From positions 1-20,392 of IMG/VR virus record IMGVR_UViG_3300046011_009311: a stretch of DNA of 20,392 bases; one strand, written 5' to 3'. How positions within the stretch are numbered: the stretch's first letter is position 1; every line of letters begins with the position of its first letter. Below are positions 1 to 6,710 of the stretch, one piece after another. The notes under the pieces were generated by a model. It was given only the letters and a program-made list of their open reading frames with translations, was not told the DNA's origin and made no database searches. The translations under genes and the position numbers were made by a program. The DNA is from a virus.

Positions 1-354
1 ATGCTTCAATCACATGGCGTCCAGTACACATTCAATGAAATGATTGCTATTCAGACACATGATGGTTTATATGATAAGGCGAATGAAAAATATCTTATGT
101 CTTATATGCCAGAACAAAAGCCAAGAACATCTCTACCTTTTATCTTACACCAGGCCGATTTAATGGCAGCACGTATCGAATTTGAACGTGAATGGTTACC
201 TAAGTTAAAAGAGGATAAAAAGTCCGTGGATGCCGGAAAAGGAAATTTTACATTAGGGAATAAACCCAACATGTCTAAAAAGACATCAACCAAAACTAAA
301 GCACTTGGAACATTCAAAAGTGATAGTTTAAAAAACATGTTAGATAGCTTATGA
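1..354 (+). CDS. HD-domain phosphohydrolase, C-terminal part (5' end outside the window)
   Basis: The 117 visible residues resemble the C-terminal half of small phage HD-superfamily (metal-dependent phosphohydrolase) proteins. The recognisable part is residues 10-66: a THDGLYD segment (19-25), a KPRTSLPFILHQADLMAARI-type stretch (about 40-58) and EREWLPKL. The His-Asp pairs at THDG and HQAD fit metal-binding or helix positions of this fold, but the N-terminal part carrying the main HD motif is not in the window. The ATG at base 1 is therefore probably internal. The last 45 residues are Lys/Ser/Thr-rich and look disordered. The stop overlaps the next start (ATGA). In phages such enzymes are usually assigned to nucleotide metabolism, but the substrate cannot be told here. 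The family call rests on recalled similarity and is moderate. Confidence 0.6.
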   Translation: MLQSHGVQYTFNEMIAIQTHDGLYDKANEKYLMSYMPEQKPRTSLPFILHQADLMAARIEFEREWLPKLKEDKKSVDAGKGNFTLGNKPNMSKKTSTKTKALGTFKSDSLKNMLDSL

Positions 355-632
355 CAACAGTAGTAATTAGCGTTTTAGCGGTTTTAGTCGTGATCCTAGG
401 ATTCACGACTTTTAACCTTATGCGCAAAGTAGAAAAACAAGAAGACGTACTAGCCGGATATTTAACCTACCTAGACCGTCTATCTCGCACAATTGAAATT
501 TCAGATAAGAAATTAAAAGAACTAGATCGTGGAGGTGTATTTGAAAAAGATGACGAAGTTGGGGTTATATTTCAATCAATTTTAAAAATCCAAGAAATCC
601 TCAATGAGTTTAACCTTAGAAAGTTCAGTTAA
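351..632 (+). CDS. Small membrane-anchored protein with helical tail, unknown function
   Basis: A 93-residue protein with an uninterrupted hydrophobic segment at residues 4-23 (valine, leucine and isoleucine rich), followed by Arg-Lys and a charged, probably helical or coiled-coil region (25-60, many Lys/Glu). This is the layout of a single-pass N-terminal anchor with a soluble C-terminal domain. It overlaps the upstream gene by four bases (ATGA), and the late sigma factor ATG follows two bases after its stop, so the three are likely co-translated. I do not recognise a family. Size and single membrane segment are also seen in holin or spanin subunits, but there is no lysis cassette nearby and no lipobox, so that reading is weak. 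Confidence 0.7.
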   Translation: MTTVVISVLAVLVVILGFTTFNLMRKVEKQEDVLAGYLTYLDRLSRTIEISDKKLKELDRGGVFEKDDEVGVIFQSILKIQEILNEFNLRKFS

Positions 633-633
633 A

Positions 634-1341
634 ATGCCTAAAAAACCGGGAAGTAAAAATTACTTTACTCAAGATACAGAAGATGCGATCGTGTTGTACA
701 ATAACACGGTCGATTCTGTGTTGAAAAGTAAAATTTACGAGGACCGTATCCATTATGCATTTTTTAAATTAACCCAAAATATAATCCATACGTTCAAATT
801 TTACCATACTGAAGTAGAAAATTTAGAACATTTGCAACATGAGATTATAGTATTTCTTTTATCTAAAATTCACCTATTTAACCCCCAGAATGGAGCTAAA
901 GCATATTCTTACTTTGGTACCATTGTAAAACGTTGGTGCATTTTATATAATGAGAAAAATTACAAAAGTAAAATTAGCAAGGTTTCAGTAGATGAGTTAT
1001 CTAAAGACGATTCAGATCATACCTATACTATTGAACCAAACAATTCAGATGATAGACTATCTCATTTTATGGACGAATATGTTGAATTCGTCAGCTTTAA
1101 CTTATACGAAATCTTCCCTAAAGAATATGACGCGAAAATTGCGGATGCGGTTTTAGAGCTGTTTAGAAAACGAGATAGCATCGATGTATTCAATAAAAAA
1201 GCTCTTTACATTTATATACACGAGATGATACCTGATGCTAAAACTCCTAAAATTACTAAAATAGCAGGTGTATTATATGGAGTATTTAAGAAAAATTACC
1301 TGTTCTATTTGGAGGAAGGATATATGAGTTTCCACCTCTAG
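634..1341 (+). CDS. 55: Late-transcription sigma factor (T4 gp55-like)
   Basis: Divergent sigma factor expected to direct host RNA polymerase to phage late promoters, by analogy with T4 gp55. The best match to gp55 is residues 58-112: a helix with LEHLQHEIIVFLLSKI, then FNPQNGAKAYSYFGTIVKRW, then YNEKNYKSK. This mirrors the gp55 order of an EMI...I helix, an F-D/N-P type turn, an AYI/YSYF segment and a basic helix (sigma region 2-like). The protein has 235 residues against 185 in T4, the extra length being C-terminal. I chose ATG 634 over the in-frame ATG 604, because 604 would overlap the upstream gene by 29 bases while 634 follows that stop directly and begins MPKKPGSKNYF. The C terminus ends in an acidic/hydrophobic peptide (EEGYMSFHL) that could be a sliding-clamp contact, as at the end of T4 gp55. 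Confidence 0.8.
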   Translation: MPKKPGSKNYFTQDTEDAIVLYNNTVDSVLKSKIYEDRIHYAFFKLTQNIIHTFKFYHTEVENLEHLQHEIIVFLLSKIHLFNPQNGAKAYSYFGTIVKRWCILYNEKNYKSKISKVSVDELSKDDSDHTYTIEPNNSDDRLSHFMDEYVEFVSFNLYEIFPKEYDAKIADAVLELFRKRDSIDVFNKKALYIYIHEMIPDAKTPKITKIAGVLYGVFKKNYLFYLEEGYMSFHL

Positions 1342-1350
1342 TAGTTGTTT

Positions 1351-1360
1351 ATATTTATAA
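1351..1360 (+). promoter_or_regulatory. Candidate late regulatory motif ATATTTATAA (copy 1)
   Basis: Lies in the 31-base gap after the sigma factor gene, 12 bases before ATG 1373. The same 10-mer recurs before 4086 and 6711, with a one-mismatch copy before 14233. The + strand contains TATAAAAA (6 to 7 of 8 matches to the T4 late promoter TATAAATA), and the minus strand contains the exact TATAAATA core. Orientation and role are inferred. Confidence 0.45.
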
Positions 1361-1372
1361 AAAACAATACAT

Positions 1373-1711
1373 ATGAGTAATTTAGAATCAAACGTATTTG
1401 GTAAGAAAAAATTCTCGGACATTCTTAAGGAAATTTACGAAAACCAAAAGAAAAAAGAGACCCAAATCACAGCTTTGATAGGTGAGTTAAAACCCCTTAT
1501 TAATGACATTGGTGACGCTACTTTGATTGTTCCTTTAATCAAGGAATATATGGAATTAGGTATCAAAAATGATGAGCAATTAATTAAAATGGCTACTATC
1601 ATCCAACGTGCCTTAGCTACAGGTAAATCAGAAGATGAAGGATTTGGAATGACTGAGGATGAAAAAGCACAATTGTTATCTGAGGTAAAAAAATTCAACC
1701 CTAAAGATTAA
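1373..1711 (+). CDS. Small helical protein of unknown function
   Basis: 112 residues, strongly helical by composition. There is a basic N-terminal segment (KKKFSDILKEIYENQKKKE, about 11-29) followed by regularly spaced Ile/Leu (LIGELKPLINDI, LIVPLIKEYMELGI) and an acidic C-terminal tail ending NPKD. There is no membrane segment, cysteine pair or catalytic motif that I can identify. It is the first gene after the candidate late motif, and its stop shares a base with the start of the spike gene (TAATG), so it is probably expressed with the baseplate genes as a small structural or assembly factor. Its length is close to that of the T4 late co-activator gp33 (112 aa), but I see no sequence feature that supports that identity. 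Confidence 0.75.
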   Translation: MSNLESNVFGKKKFSDILKEIYENQKKKETQITALIGELKPLINDIGDATLIVPLIKEYMELGIKNDEQLIKMATIIQRALATGKSEDEGFGMTEDEKAQLLSEVKKFNPKD

Positions 1712-2958
1712 TGTCACATAAATTTGGATTTCCTTCAATGACCAATAAGGCCTTAAATGATAAGGCTAAAGGGGGAGGGTCTGGTAAAACGTCTAATGAA
1801 GAATTTATAGTTCGTGTAAGTGATATTAATTTAGATCCTTCACTTGGTTTTACAAAAATAGGAACTATTAGTGGAGAAAAAGTAAGTAGTAAAGGAGTAT
1901 TAACTGGAAAAACATATGTTGATATTCTTCCAAGTGACCCATATAAAAAAGCATTTCCATTAGTTAACGAATATGTTAGAGTTAAGTATGTAATTGCCCC
2001 CAATACCATTGGAGGTCAATTCGTATATGAAGGACCTATTTCATTGTACGGAGCAGTTTCCCCCAATGTGAATCCAAATCCTACTCCACTAGTTAACCCA
2101 ACCCCAACATCTCAAAAATTAAATTATTCTCAAGTAGAAAGTGGGGGGTATAACGTACAAAATAATAATCTTGTTTCTTTAGATTTTAATTCTCTTTCCA
2201 ATCCGGACCGAGCTACATTTGTTGAAAAAAGTAATATTCATCCTTTATTACCATTTGCTGGAGATGTAATTTATGAAGGTAGATGGGGTAATAGTGTACG
2301 CTTAGGTAGTACAGCTAAAGTAACTGGTAATTATTCTAACTCTTGGTCTTCATTTGGAAATAATGGAGATCCTATCACTATACTTATAAATGGTCAAAAT
2401 CCTAAAGCTAGTAGCTTTGGGGCTGAACCTATTACTGAAAATATATCTCAAGATTTATCTTCAATATATTTAACCTCTTACCAAAAAATTCCATTTAGTA
2501 TAGCAAATGAGAATTTTGTTTCATATACTACCCCACCAACCACACCTGCTCAATACGCTAATCCTCAAATTATCTTTAATTCAGATAGGGTTATAATCAA
2601 TGCCAAAAACGATAGTGTATTAATTAGTGGACAAAATTCAGTAGGTATTTCTTCAAACGGAAGTGTAAATATTGAATCCACAAGTGAAATAAATATTACT
2701 AGTAAATTAACTCGTTTAGGCAATAAAAATGCAAATCAATCAGTTTTGCGAGGTGATGAGACAGTAGAATATTTAAAAATAATACTTAATGAATTACAAA
2801 ATATAGCTGAGGCTTTAAAAGTAGTCCAAGATTGGCCTAGTGGAGCCCCTTCACCCAACCCAGTTGTTTTAACAACCGCAAATTCAGCACTTAAAGTGTT
2901 TGAAAGTGTTTACAATCAAATTGATAGTGTAAAATCTAAAATTGTTAAAACAGCATGA
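1711..2958 (+). CDS. Baseplate spike / hub protein, gp5- or VgrG-like with beta-helical C-terminal region
   Basis: Likely the membrane-piercing spike at the tail tip. Residues about 15-120 are beta-rich and could form the OB-like domain typical of gp5/gpV spikes. A Pro/Asn linker follows (about 115-135). Residues 180-215 contain GDVIYEGRWGNSVRLGST, a segment I associate with phage baseplate proteins. Residues 286-335 form a run of short alternating strands (IIFNSDRVIINAKNDSVLIS, then GISSNGSVNIESTSEINITS), as in the triple beta-helix of T4 gp5 and VgrG. A helical C-terminal tail ends the protein (about 345-415). It has 415 residues against 575 in T4 gp5, and I see no region corresponding to the gp5 lysozyme domain. 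The start is fixed by the TAATG junction with the previous stop; the end overlaps the next gene by ATGA. Confidence 0.72.
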   Translation: MSHKFGFPSMTNKALNDKAKGGGSGKTSNEEFIVRVSDINLDPSLGFTKIGTISGEKVSSKGVLTGKTYVDILPSDPYKKAFPLVNEYVRVKYVIAPNTIGGQFVYEGPISLYGAVSPNVNPNPTPLVNPTPTSQKLNYSQVESGGYNVQNNNLVSLDFNSLSNPDRATFVEKSNIHPLLPFAGDVIYEGRWGNSVRLGSTAKVTGNYSNSWSSFGNNGDPITILINGQNPKASSFGAEPITENISQDLSSIYLTSYQKIPFSIANENFVSYTTPPTTPAQYANPQIIFNSDRVIINAKNDSVLISGQNSVGISSNGSVNIESTSEINITSKLTRLGNKNANQSVLRGDETVEYLKIILNELQNIAEALKVVQDWPSGAPSPNPVVLTTANSALKVFESVYNQIDSVKSKIVKTA

Positions 2959-4067
2959 TTTATTCTATAAAAGGAACAGTTGTAAATGGTCAATCTCAAG
3001 ATCCAATTAAGGGAGCTAATGTAAAAATTTTACCTTTAAATTTTGTATTTACTGACACTGACGGTAATTTTACTATTACTGGAGATACTCCTGAAAGTGG
3101 AAGTTTATCTTTAGATATAACTGCTATTGGGTATGAATCTATAGAACCACCTTTATATAAAGGAGATGGTGCTCTAAAAACTGATTTAGGAGTTTTACAA
3201 CTTCAACCTACAATTTCTTCTTTAGCTCAAGATAAACTTAAATCTACTCAATTAAGTAAAAATCAAATTAAAGAGCTTTCTAAAAGCAAAAAAGATATTT
3301 CATACTATGCTGAGGAAAAATTATCTAATCAAGTTAATACTTTAAAGAATACTTTAATCCCTGCTATACTAACTATGGTTGCAGGGTTTGGTATAACTAA
3401 ACTCTCAGAATATAAAGCTGAACAATTACCTAAACTTTTAGATCAAGCAGTTTGCCCTACACAAGCTGAATTAACTGATTTAATTAACCGAAAGAATAAA
3501 CTAGTAAAACAATTAACTAATAGTTTAAAAATTATTGATACAACTACTAAAGTATTAGGAGTTACCCAAGGTGTTATTGCTATTCTTCAAATTACTTTAA
3601 CCATAGCTGAAACTAACCCTCCAGTAACAAATCCTATCCCCTCAGGAGTTGAAAAAAGATTAGATAAAACCATTGCTACACTATCTTCAGTTAATGCTGG
3701 GATATTATCTATATTAGTCATTTTAAAACAAGTATTAGCCCAAGCTATTCAGTTACTTAATTTACTTGATCAATTAGTACAAAAATGTTATCCTGATGCT
3801 GATCAAGAAAGAATCTCAGCAGAATTGACTGCATTAACGATTCAACAATCAACTCAATTATCTCCTGTAGTTACAAATGTAAATGGATTTGAAATGGGGG
3901 TTGAAACAGAAAATACTACAAATACTTTAAAACGTAGAAGAGCACTTGCACGTAACAAACAAGGTGTGGTAATGTTAAAAGGAGAATGGTCATTTAGCTC
4001 AATTGACCAAATATTAATAGATGAACTAGTATTTTACATTCAGCAAAATGATTTAAAAGCTGACTAA
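2955..4067 (+). CDS. Structural protein with N-terminal carboxypeptidase-regulatory-like domain and long helical body
   Basis: Residues 3-75 read as a carboxypeptidase-regulatory-like (transthyretin-type beta-sandwich) domain. The features are IKGTVVNGQSQDPIKGANV, then a TDTDGNFTITGDTP turn, then LDITAIGYES. This is the arrangement seen at the N termini of Bacteroidota TonB-dependent outer-membrane proteins. The rest (about 85-330) is helical: Lys/Ser/Leu-rich heptad-like stretches plus hydrophobic helices near 130-145, 203-218 and 248-275, then a basic LKRRRALARNKQ segment and a compact C-terminal end. No signal peptide is present. Overlap with the spike gene (ATGA) suggests a baseplate or tail-tip partner. 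The hydrophobic helices could insert in membranes or pack in a bundle. Domain call fairly confident, function unknown. Confidence 0.65.
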   Translation: MIYSIKGTVVNGQSQDPIKGANVKILPLNFVFTDTDGNFTITGDTPESGSLSLDITAIGYESIEPPLYKGDGALKTDLGVLQLQPTISSLAQDKLKSTQLSKNQIKELSKSKKDISYYAEEKLSNQVNTLKNTLIPAILTMVAGFGITKLSEYKAEQLPKLLDQAVCPTQAELTDLINRKNKLVKQLTNSLKIIDTTTKVLGVTQGVIAILQITLTIAETNPPVTNPIPSGVEKRLDKTIATLSSVNAGILSILVILKQVLAQAIQLLNLLDQLVQKCYPDADQERISAELTALTIQQSTQLSPVVTNVNGFEMGVETENTTNTLKRRRALARNKQGVVMLKGEWSFSSIDQILIDELVFYIQQNDLKAD

Positions 4068-4071
4068 CTTA

Positions 4072-4081
4072 ATATTTATAA
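4072..4081 (+). promoter_or_regulatory. Candidate late regulatory motif ATATTTATAA (copy 2)
   Basis: Starts 4 bases after the stop at 4067 and ends only 4 bases before ATG 4086. The + strand reads TATAAACA next to the start. If it is a late promoter read on the + strand, the transcript would begin at or very near the ATG, giving an almost leaderless message; this tells against a simple promoter reading for this copy. Confidence 0.4.
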
Positions 4082-4085
4082 ACAT

Positions 4086-4433
4086 ATGAAAATTGACGGA
4101 TTAAAAAAATTAATTAAAGAAGCTGTACGAGAGGCAATTCAAGAGGAATTAAAAGATATTCTTTTAGAAGCAGTTCGTACTCCAAAAACACTTGTAAAGG
4201 AATCCTTTACCTCAATTCCTGTACCTCCCCAACCAACAAACCCCACATTTACTCAACCTACAATGGATACCCGAAAAGCATATGCTGATATCATGAATGA
4301 AACTATGATGAGTTTTACTTCTAAAGATGCTCAAGTTCCATTTAAACCACAAGTAAGTGACCCTATAAATGGTAATTTAGGTGCCGGAGAAGTAGGAATG
4401 GATCAAATTATGGCCTTAATGAATAGTAAGTAA
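4086..4433 (+). CDS. Small conserved-looking phage protein of unknown function
   Basis: 115 residues. The N-terminal 30 residues form a highly charged amphipathic helix (LKKLIKEAVREAIQEELKDI). A Pro/Thr-rich linker (about 43-60, several Pro, Gln and Thr) and a less ordered Met-containing C-terminal part ending QIMALMNSK follow. There is no membrane segment or enzymatic motif. It is the first gene after a copy of the candidate late motif, and its stop overlaps the gp25 start (TAATG), so it is expected to be made with the wedge proteins. A scaffold, adaptor or internal-protein role is possible. The N-terminal helix resembles that of the kinase gene at 19623 (L-x-x-L-[IL]-K-E), which I mention only as an observation. 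Confidence 0.7.
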   Translation: MKIDGLKKLIKEAVREAIQEELKDILLEAVRTPKTLVKESFTSIPVPPQPTNPTFTQPTMDTRKAYADIMNETMMSFTSKDAQVPFKPQVSDPINGNLGAGEVGMDQIMALMNSK

Positions 4434-4837
4434 TGGCATTTAGTCCTCAACAAATAGCACCTATTGACTTTGATACAAGTACAGCTGTTGGGGTTAATCT
4501 TCCCTTTAGTGGCCCCGCTGTTTTTCTTTCAAACTATACAACAGCAGAAGCCACTAAAAATAATCTTATTAACTACTTCCTTACAAACCCAGGAGAAATA
4601 CCTATGAATCCTACTTTTGGGGGTGGTTTACGAACATTTATATTTGAACAAATAACTGCAGATAATTTAAATTTTCTTAGAGAAGATGTTAACAATAAAA
4701 TATCTGTTTATTTTCCTAATATTATAGTAAATGATCTATTAGTAACAGGCCAATCAGATACTAATCAAATCACAGTTACACTTAAATACTCAGTATTAAA
4801 CACTAGTATCAATGATACTATAACAATTGAATTTTAA
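4433..4837 (+). CDS. 25: Baseplate wedge protein gp25 (GPW/gp25 family)
   Basis: Sheath-initiating component of the contractile-tail baseplate, which in T4 contacts gp6 and nucleates the tail sheath. The family signature is plain at residues 53-70: PGEIPMNPTFGGGLRTFI, matching the P-G-E-x-P-x-x-P-x-F-G-x-G-L pattern of gp25/GPW proteins, followed by FEQIT. The C-terminal half alternates beta strands (INDLLV-type, ITVTLKYSVL). At 134 residues it is almost the length of T4 gp25 (132). The ATG overlaps the previous stop by one base (TAATG). Two bases separate its stop from the gp6 start, which preserves the 25-6 adjacency usual in contractile injection systems. Confidence 0.93.
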   Translation: MAFSPQQIAPIDFDTSTAVGVNLPFSGPAVFLSNYTTAEATKNNLINYFLTNPGEIPMNPTFGGGLRTFIFEQITADNLNFLREDVNNKISVYFPNIIVNDLLVTGQSDTNQITVTLKYSVLNTSINDTITIEF

Positions 4838-4839
4838 AA

Positions 4840-6684
4840 ATGGCTAACGTAAATAGAGATATAAAATACATAAATCGTGATTTTTCTAGTTTTAGACAAA
4901 GACTAATAGAATTTTCTAAAACCTATTTCCCGTTAACCTATAACGATTTTACCCCTGCATCCCCAGGTATGATGTTTATAGAACAAGCATCATATGTGGG
5001 AGACGTTTTAAGTTTTTATTTAGATAACCAATTTCAAGAAACATTTGTTCAATATGCTCAACAAACAAATAATGTTTATGAGTTAGCATATATGTTTGGT
5101 TATAAACCTAAATTATCAACTGCTGCACAAGCTGTAGTTGATGTATATCAACAAGTACCTTCTAAATTGGTTCTTGGAGAATATATTCCTGATTATGATT
5201 ATGCTTTAACTGTAGGAGAAAATACTACTATAAGTTCTCTTAATGGTGGTAATTTCCTCATCCAAGATAAAATTGATTTTTCAGTTTCAAGTTCCCAAGA
5301 CCCAACTGAAGTAACCATCTATCAAATTTCAGGAAATAACCCCCAATATTTTCTTTTAAAGAAAAGTAGAAAAGCAATTTCTGCTACTATTAATGTTCAA
5401 TCATTTAATTTTACAGATCCTATTCCGTTTAATACTATTCAACTTACTGCTAATAATTTTCTTAAAATATTAGATGTTACCGATTCTGATGGTAATATTT
5501 GGTATGAAGTAGATACTTTAGGTCAAGAAATGGTATTTAATACTATAAAAAATACTAATGTAAATGACCCAAATTCTAATGGAGATACTTCTTATTTACT
5601 TCGTCTTAAAAAAGTAGCAAGACGTTTTACTACTAGAGCTATTTCTAATACCAATATTGATTTACAATTTGGTTCTGGAGATCCTCTTAACGTTACTGAA
5701 GAAATTACTCCAAATGCCGATAATGTAGGGATTGGTTTACCATTTTCTCAAGATAAATTAACAACAGCATATTCACCTACAAATTTCCTATTTACAGGAA
5801 CTTATGGTATTACTCCTTCAAATACTACTTTAACAGTAAGATATTTAACTGGTGGTGGTGTTTCATCAAATGTTGCCGCAAATTCTCTTACTACTATAAA
5901 CCCATCTCAAACTAAATTTAATAATATAAATTTAGACTCTACTTTAGCAAACTATGTATTTAATTCATTAGCTTCAAATAATACTGAAGCTGCTAGTGGA
6001 GGTAAAGGTGGAGACAATATTGAAGAAATCCGTCAAAATACTTTAACATTAATAGCCTCTCAAAAACGTTCAGTTACAGCAGATGATTATTTAGTTAGAG
6101 CTTTAAGTATGCCTTCCGATTATGGATCTATTTCTAAAGCATTTATTGAACAACCTAAATTAACAGATAATCAAGTTTCAACAATTGAAACACTTAATTT
6201 ATATGTTTTATCTTTAAATGCACAAGGACAACTAGATTATGCTACTGAAACTTTAAAAAATAATTTACGTACCTATATGTCCCAATATAGAATGATTGGT
6301 GACAATATTGAAATTAGAGATGCGTTTATTATCAATATTGGTGTTGATTTTGAAATCATAGTACTTCCTGAATATAATAACAATGAAGTTCTATTAACAT
6401 GTGTCACTGCTTTACAAACCTACTTTAACTTAAATAATTGGCAAATTAATCAACCAATTTTACTTCGTGACCTCTATATTCTCCTTGACAAAATTTCCGG
6501 AGTTCAATCTGTTAAAAATCTTTCTATTTCAAATAAAGCAGGAACCACTTCAGGATATTCACAATATGCTTATGATATTGCCGGAGCAACTCAAAATCAA
6601 GTAATTTATCCTTCATTGGATCCTAGTATTTTTGAAGTAAGATACCCTAACACTGATATAAAAGGTAAAGTAGTTCCTTTATAA
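4840..6684 (+). CDS. 6: Baseplate wedge protein gp6 (gpJ-like)
   Basis: Central wedge protein; in T4, gp6 forms the iris ring joining neighbouring wedges and changes conformation when the tail contracts. Strong N-terminal signature: INRDFSSFRQRLIEFSKTYF (11-30), then a P-A-S-P-G-M-M-F-I-E segment, then SYVGDVLSFYLDNQFQET and YELAYMFGYKPK. This matches the gp6/gpJ pattern in which a helical N-terminal domain holds D-x-L-x-x-Y-x-D-x-x-x-x-E. The middle carries the gpJ-like RQNTLTLIASQKRSVTADDY motif (about 398-417), and the C-terminal part has alternating strands and helices. It has 614 residues against 660 in T4. Gene position after gp25 agrees. Confidence 0.92.
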   Translation: MANVNRDIKYINRDFSSFRQRLIEFSKTYFPLTYNDFTPASPGMMFIEQASYVGDVLSFYLDNQFQETFVQYAQQTNNVYELAYMFGYKPKLSTAAQAVVDVYQQVPSKLVLGEYIPDYDYALTVGENTTISSLNGGNFLIQDKIDFSVSSSQDPTEVTIYQISGNNPQYFLLKKSRKAISATINVQSFNFTDPIPFNTIQLTANNFLKILDVTDSDGNIWYEVDTLGQEMVFNTIKNTNVNDPNSNGDTSYLLRLKKVARRFTTRAISNTNIDLQFGSGDPLNVTEEITPNADNVGIGLPFSQDKLTTAYSPTNFLFTGTYGITPSNTTLTVRYLTGGGVSSNVAANSLTTINPSQTKFNNINLDSTLANYVFNSLASNNTEAASGGKGGDNIEEIRQNTLTLIASQKRSVTADDYLVRALSMPSDYGSISKAFIEQPKLTDNQVSTIETLNLYVLSLNAQGQLDYATETLKNNLRTYMSQYRMIGDNIEIRDAFIINIGVDFEIIVLPEYNNNEVLLTCVTALQTYFNLNNWQINQPILLRDLYILLDKISGVQSVKNLSISNKAGTTSGYSQYAYDIAGATQNQVIYPSLDPSIFEVRYPNTDIKGKVVPL

Positions 6685-6688
6685 TGCC

Positions 6689-6698
6689 ATATTTATAA
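6689..6698 (+). promoter_or_regulatory. Candidate late regulatory motif ATATTTATAA (copy 3)
   Basis: Starts 4 bases after the gp6 stop and 12 bases before the end of the gap preceding ATG 6711. The 26-base gap also holds a second + strand TATAAATG string that runs into the start codon. The same 10-mer precedes 1373 and 4086. Confidence 0.45.
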
Positions 6699-6710
6699 TA
6701 AAATATATAA

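Noticed and set aside
102-338. Open frame on the minus strand
   Set aside because: It lies wholly within the HD-domain gene, has no recognisable protein features and is a by-product of the opposite frame.
604-633. Upstream ATG for the late sigma factor
   Set aside because: It would overlap the preceding gene by 29 bases and adds ten residues without family character; ATG 634 follows the stop directly.
1311-1326. GGAGG string followed by an ATG at 1324, looking like a ribosome binding site
   Set aside because: It is inside the sigma factor coding sequence, and the ATG is in frame only five codons before the stop; no new gene results.
1435-2009. Two open frames on the minus strand (1435-1698 and 1701-2009)
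   Set aside because: Both are antisense to well-supported coding sequence; their hydrophobic, serine-rich translations are typical of reverse-strand reading of AT-rich genes.
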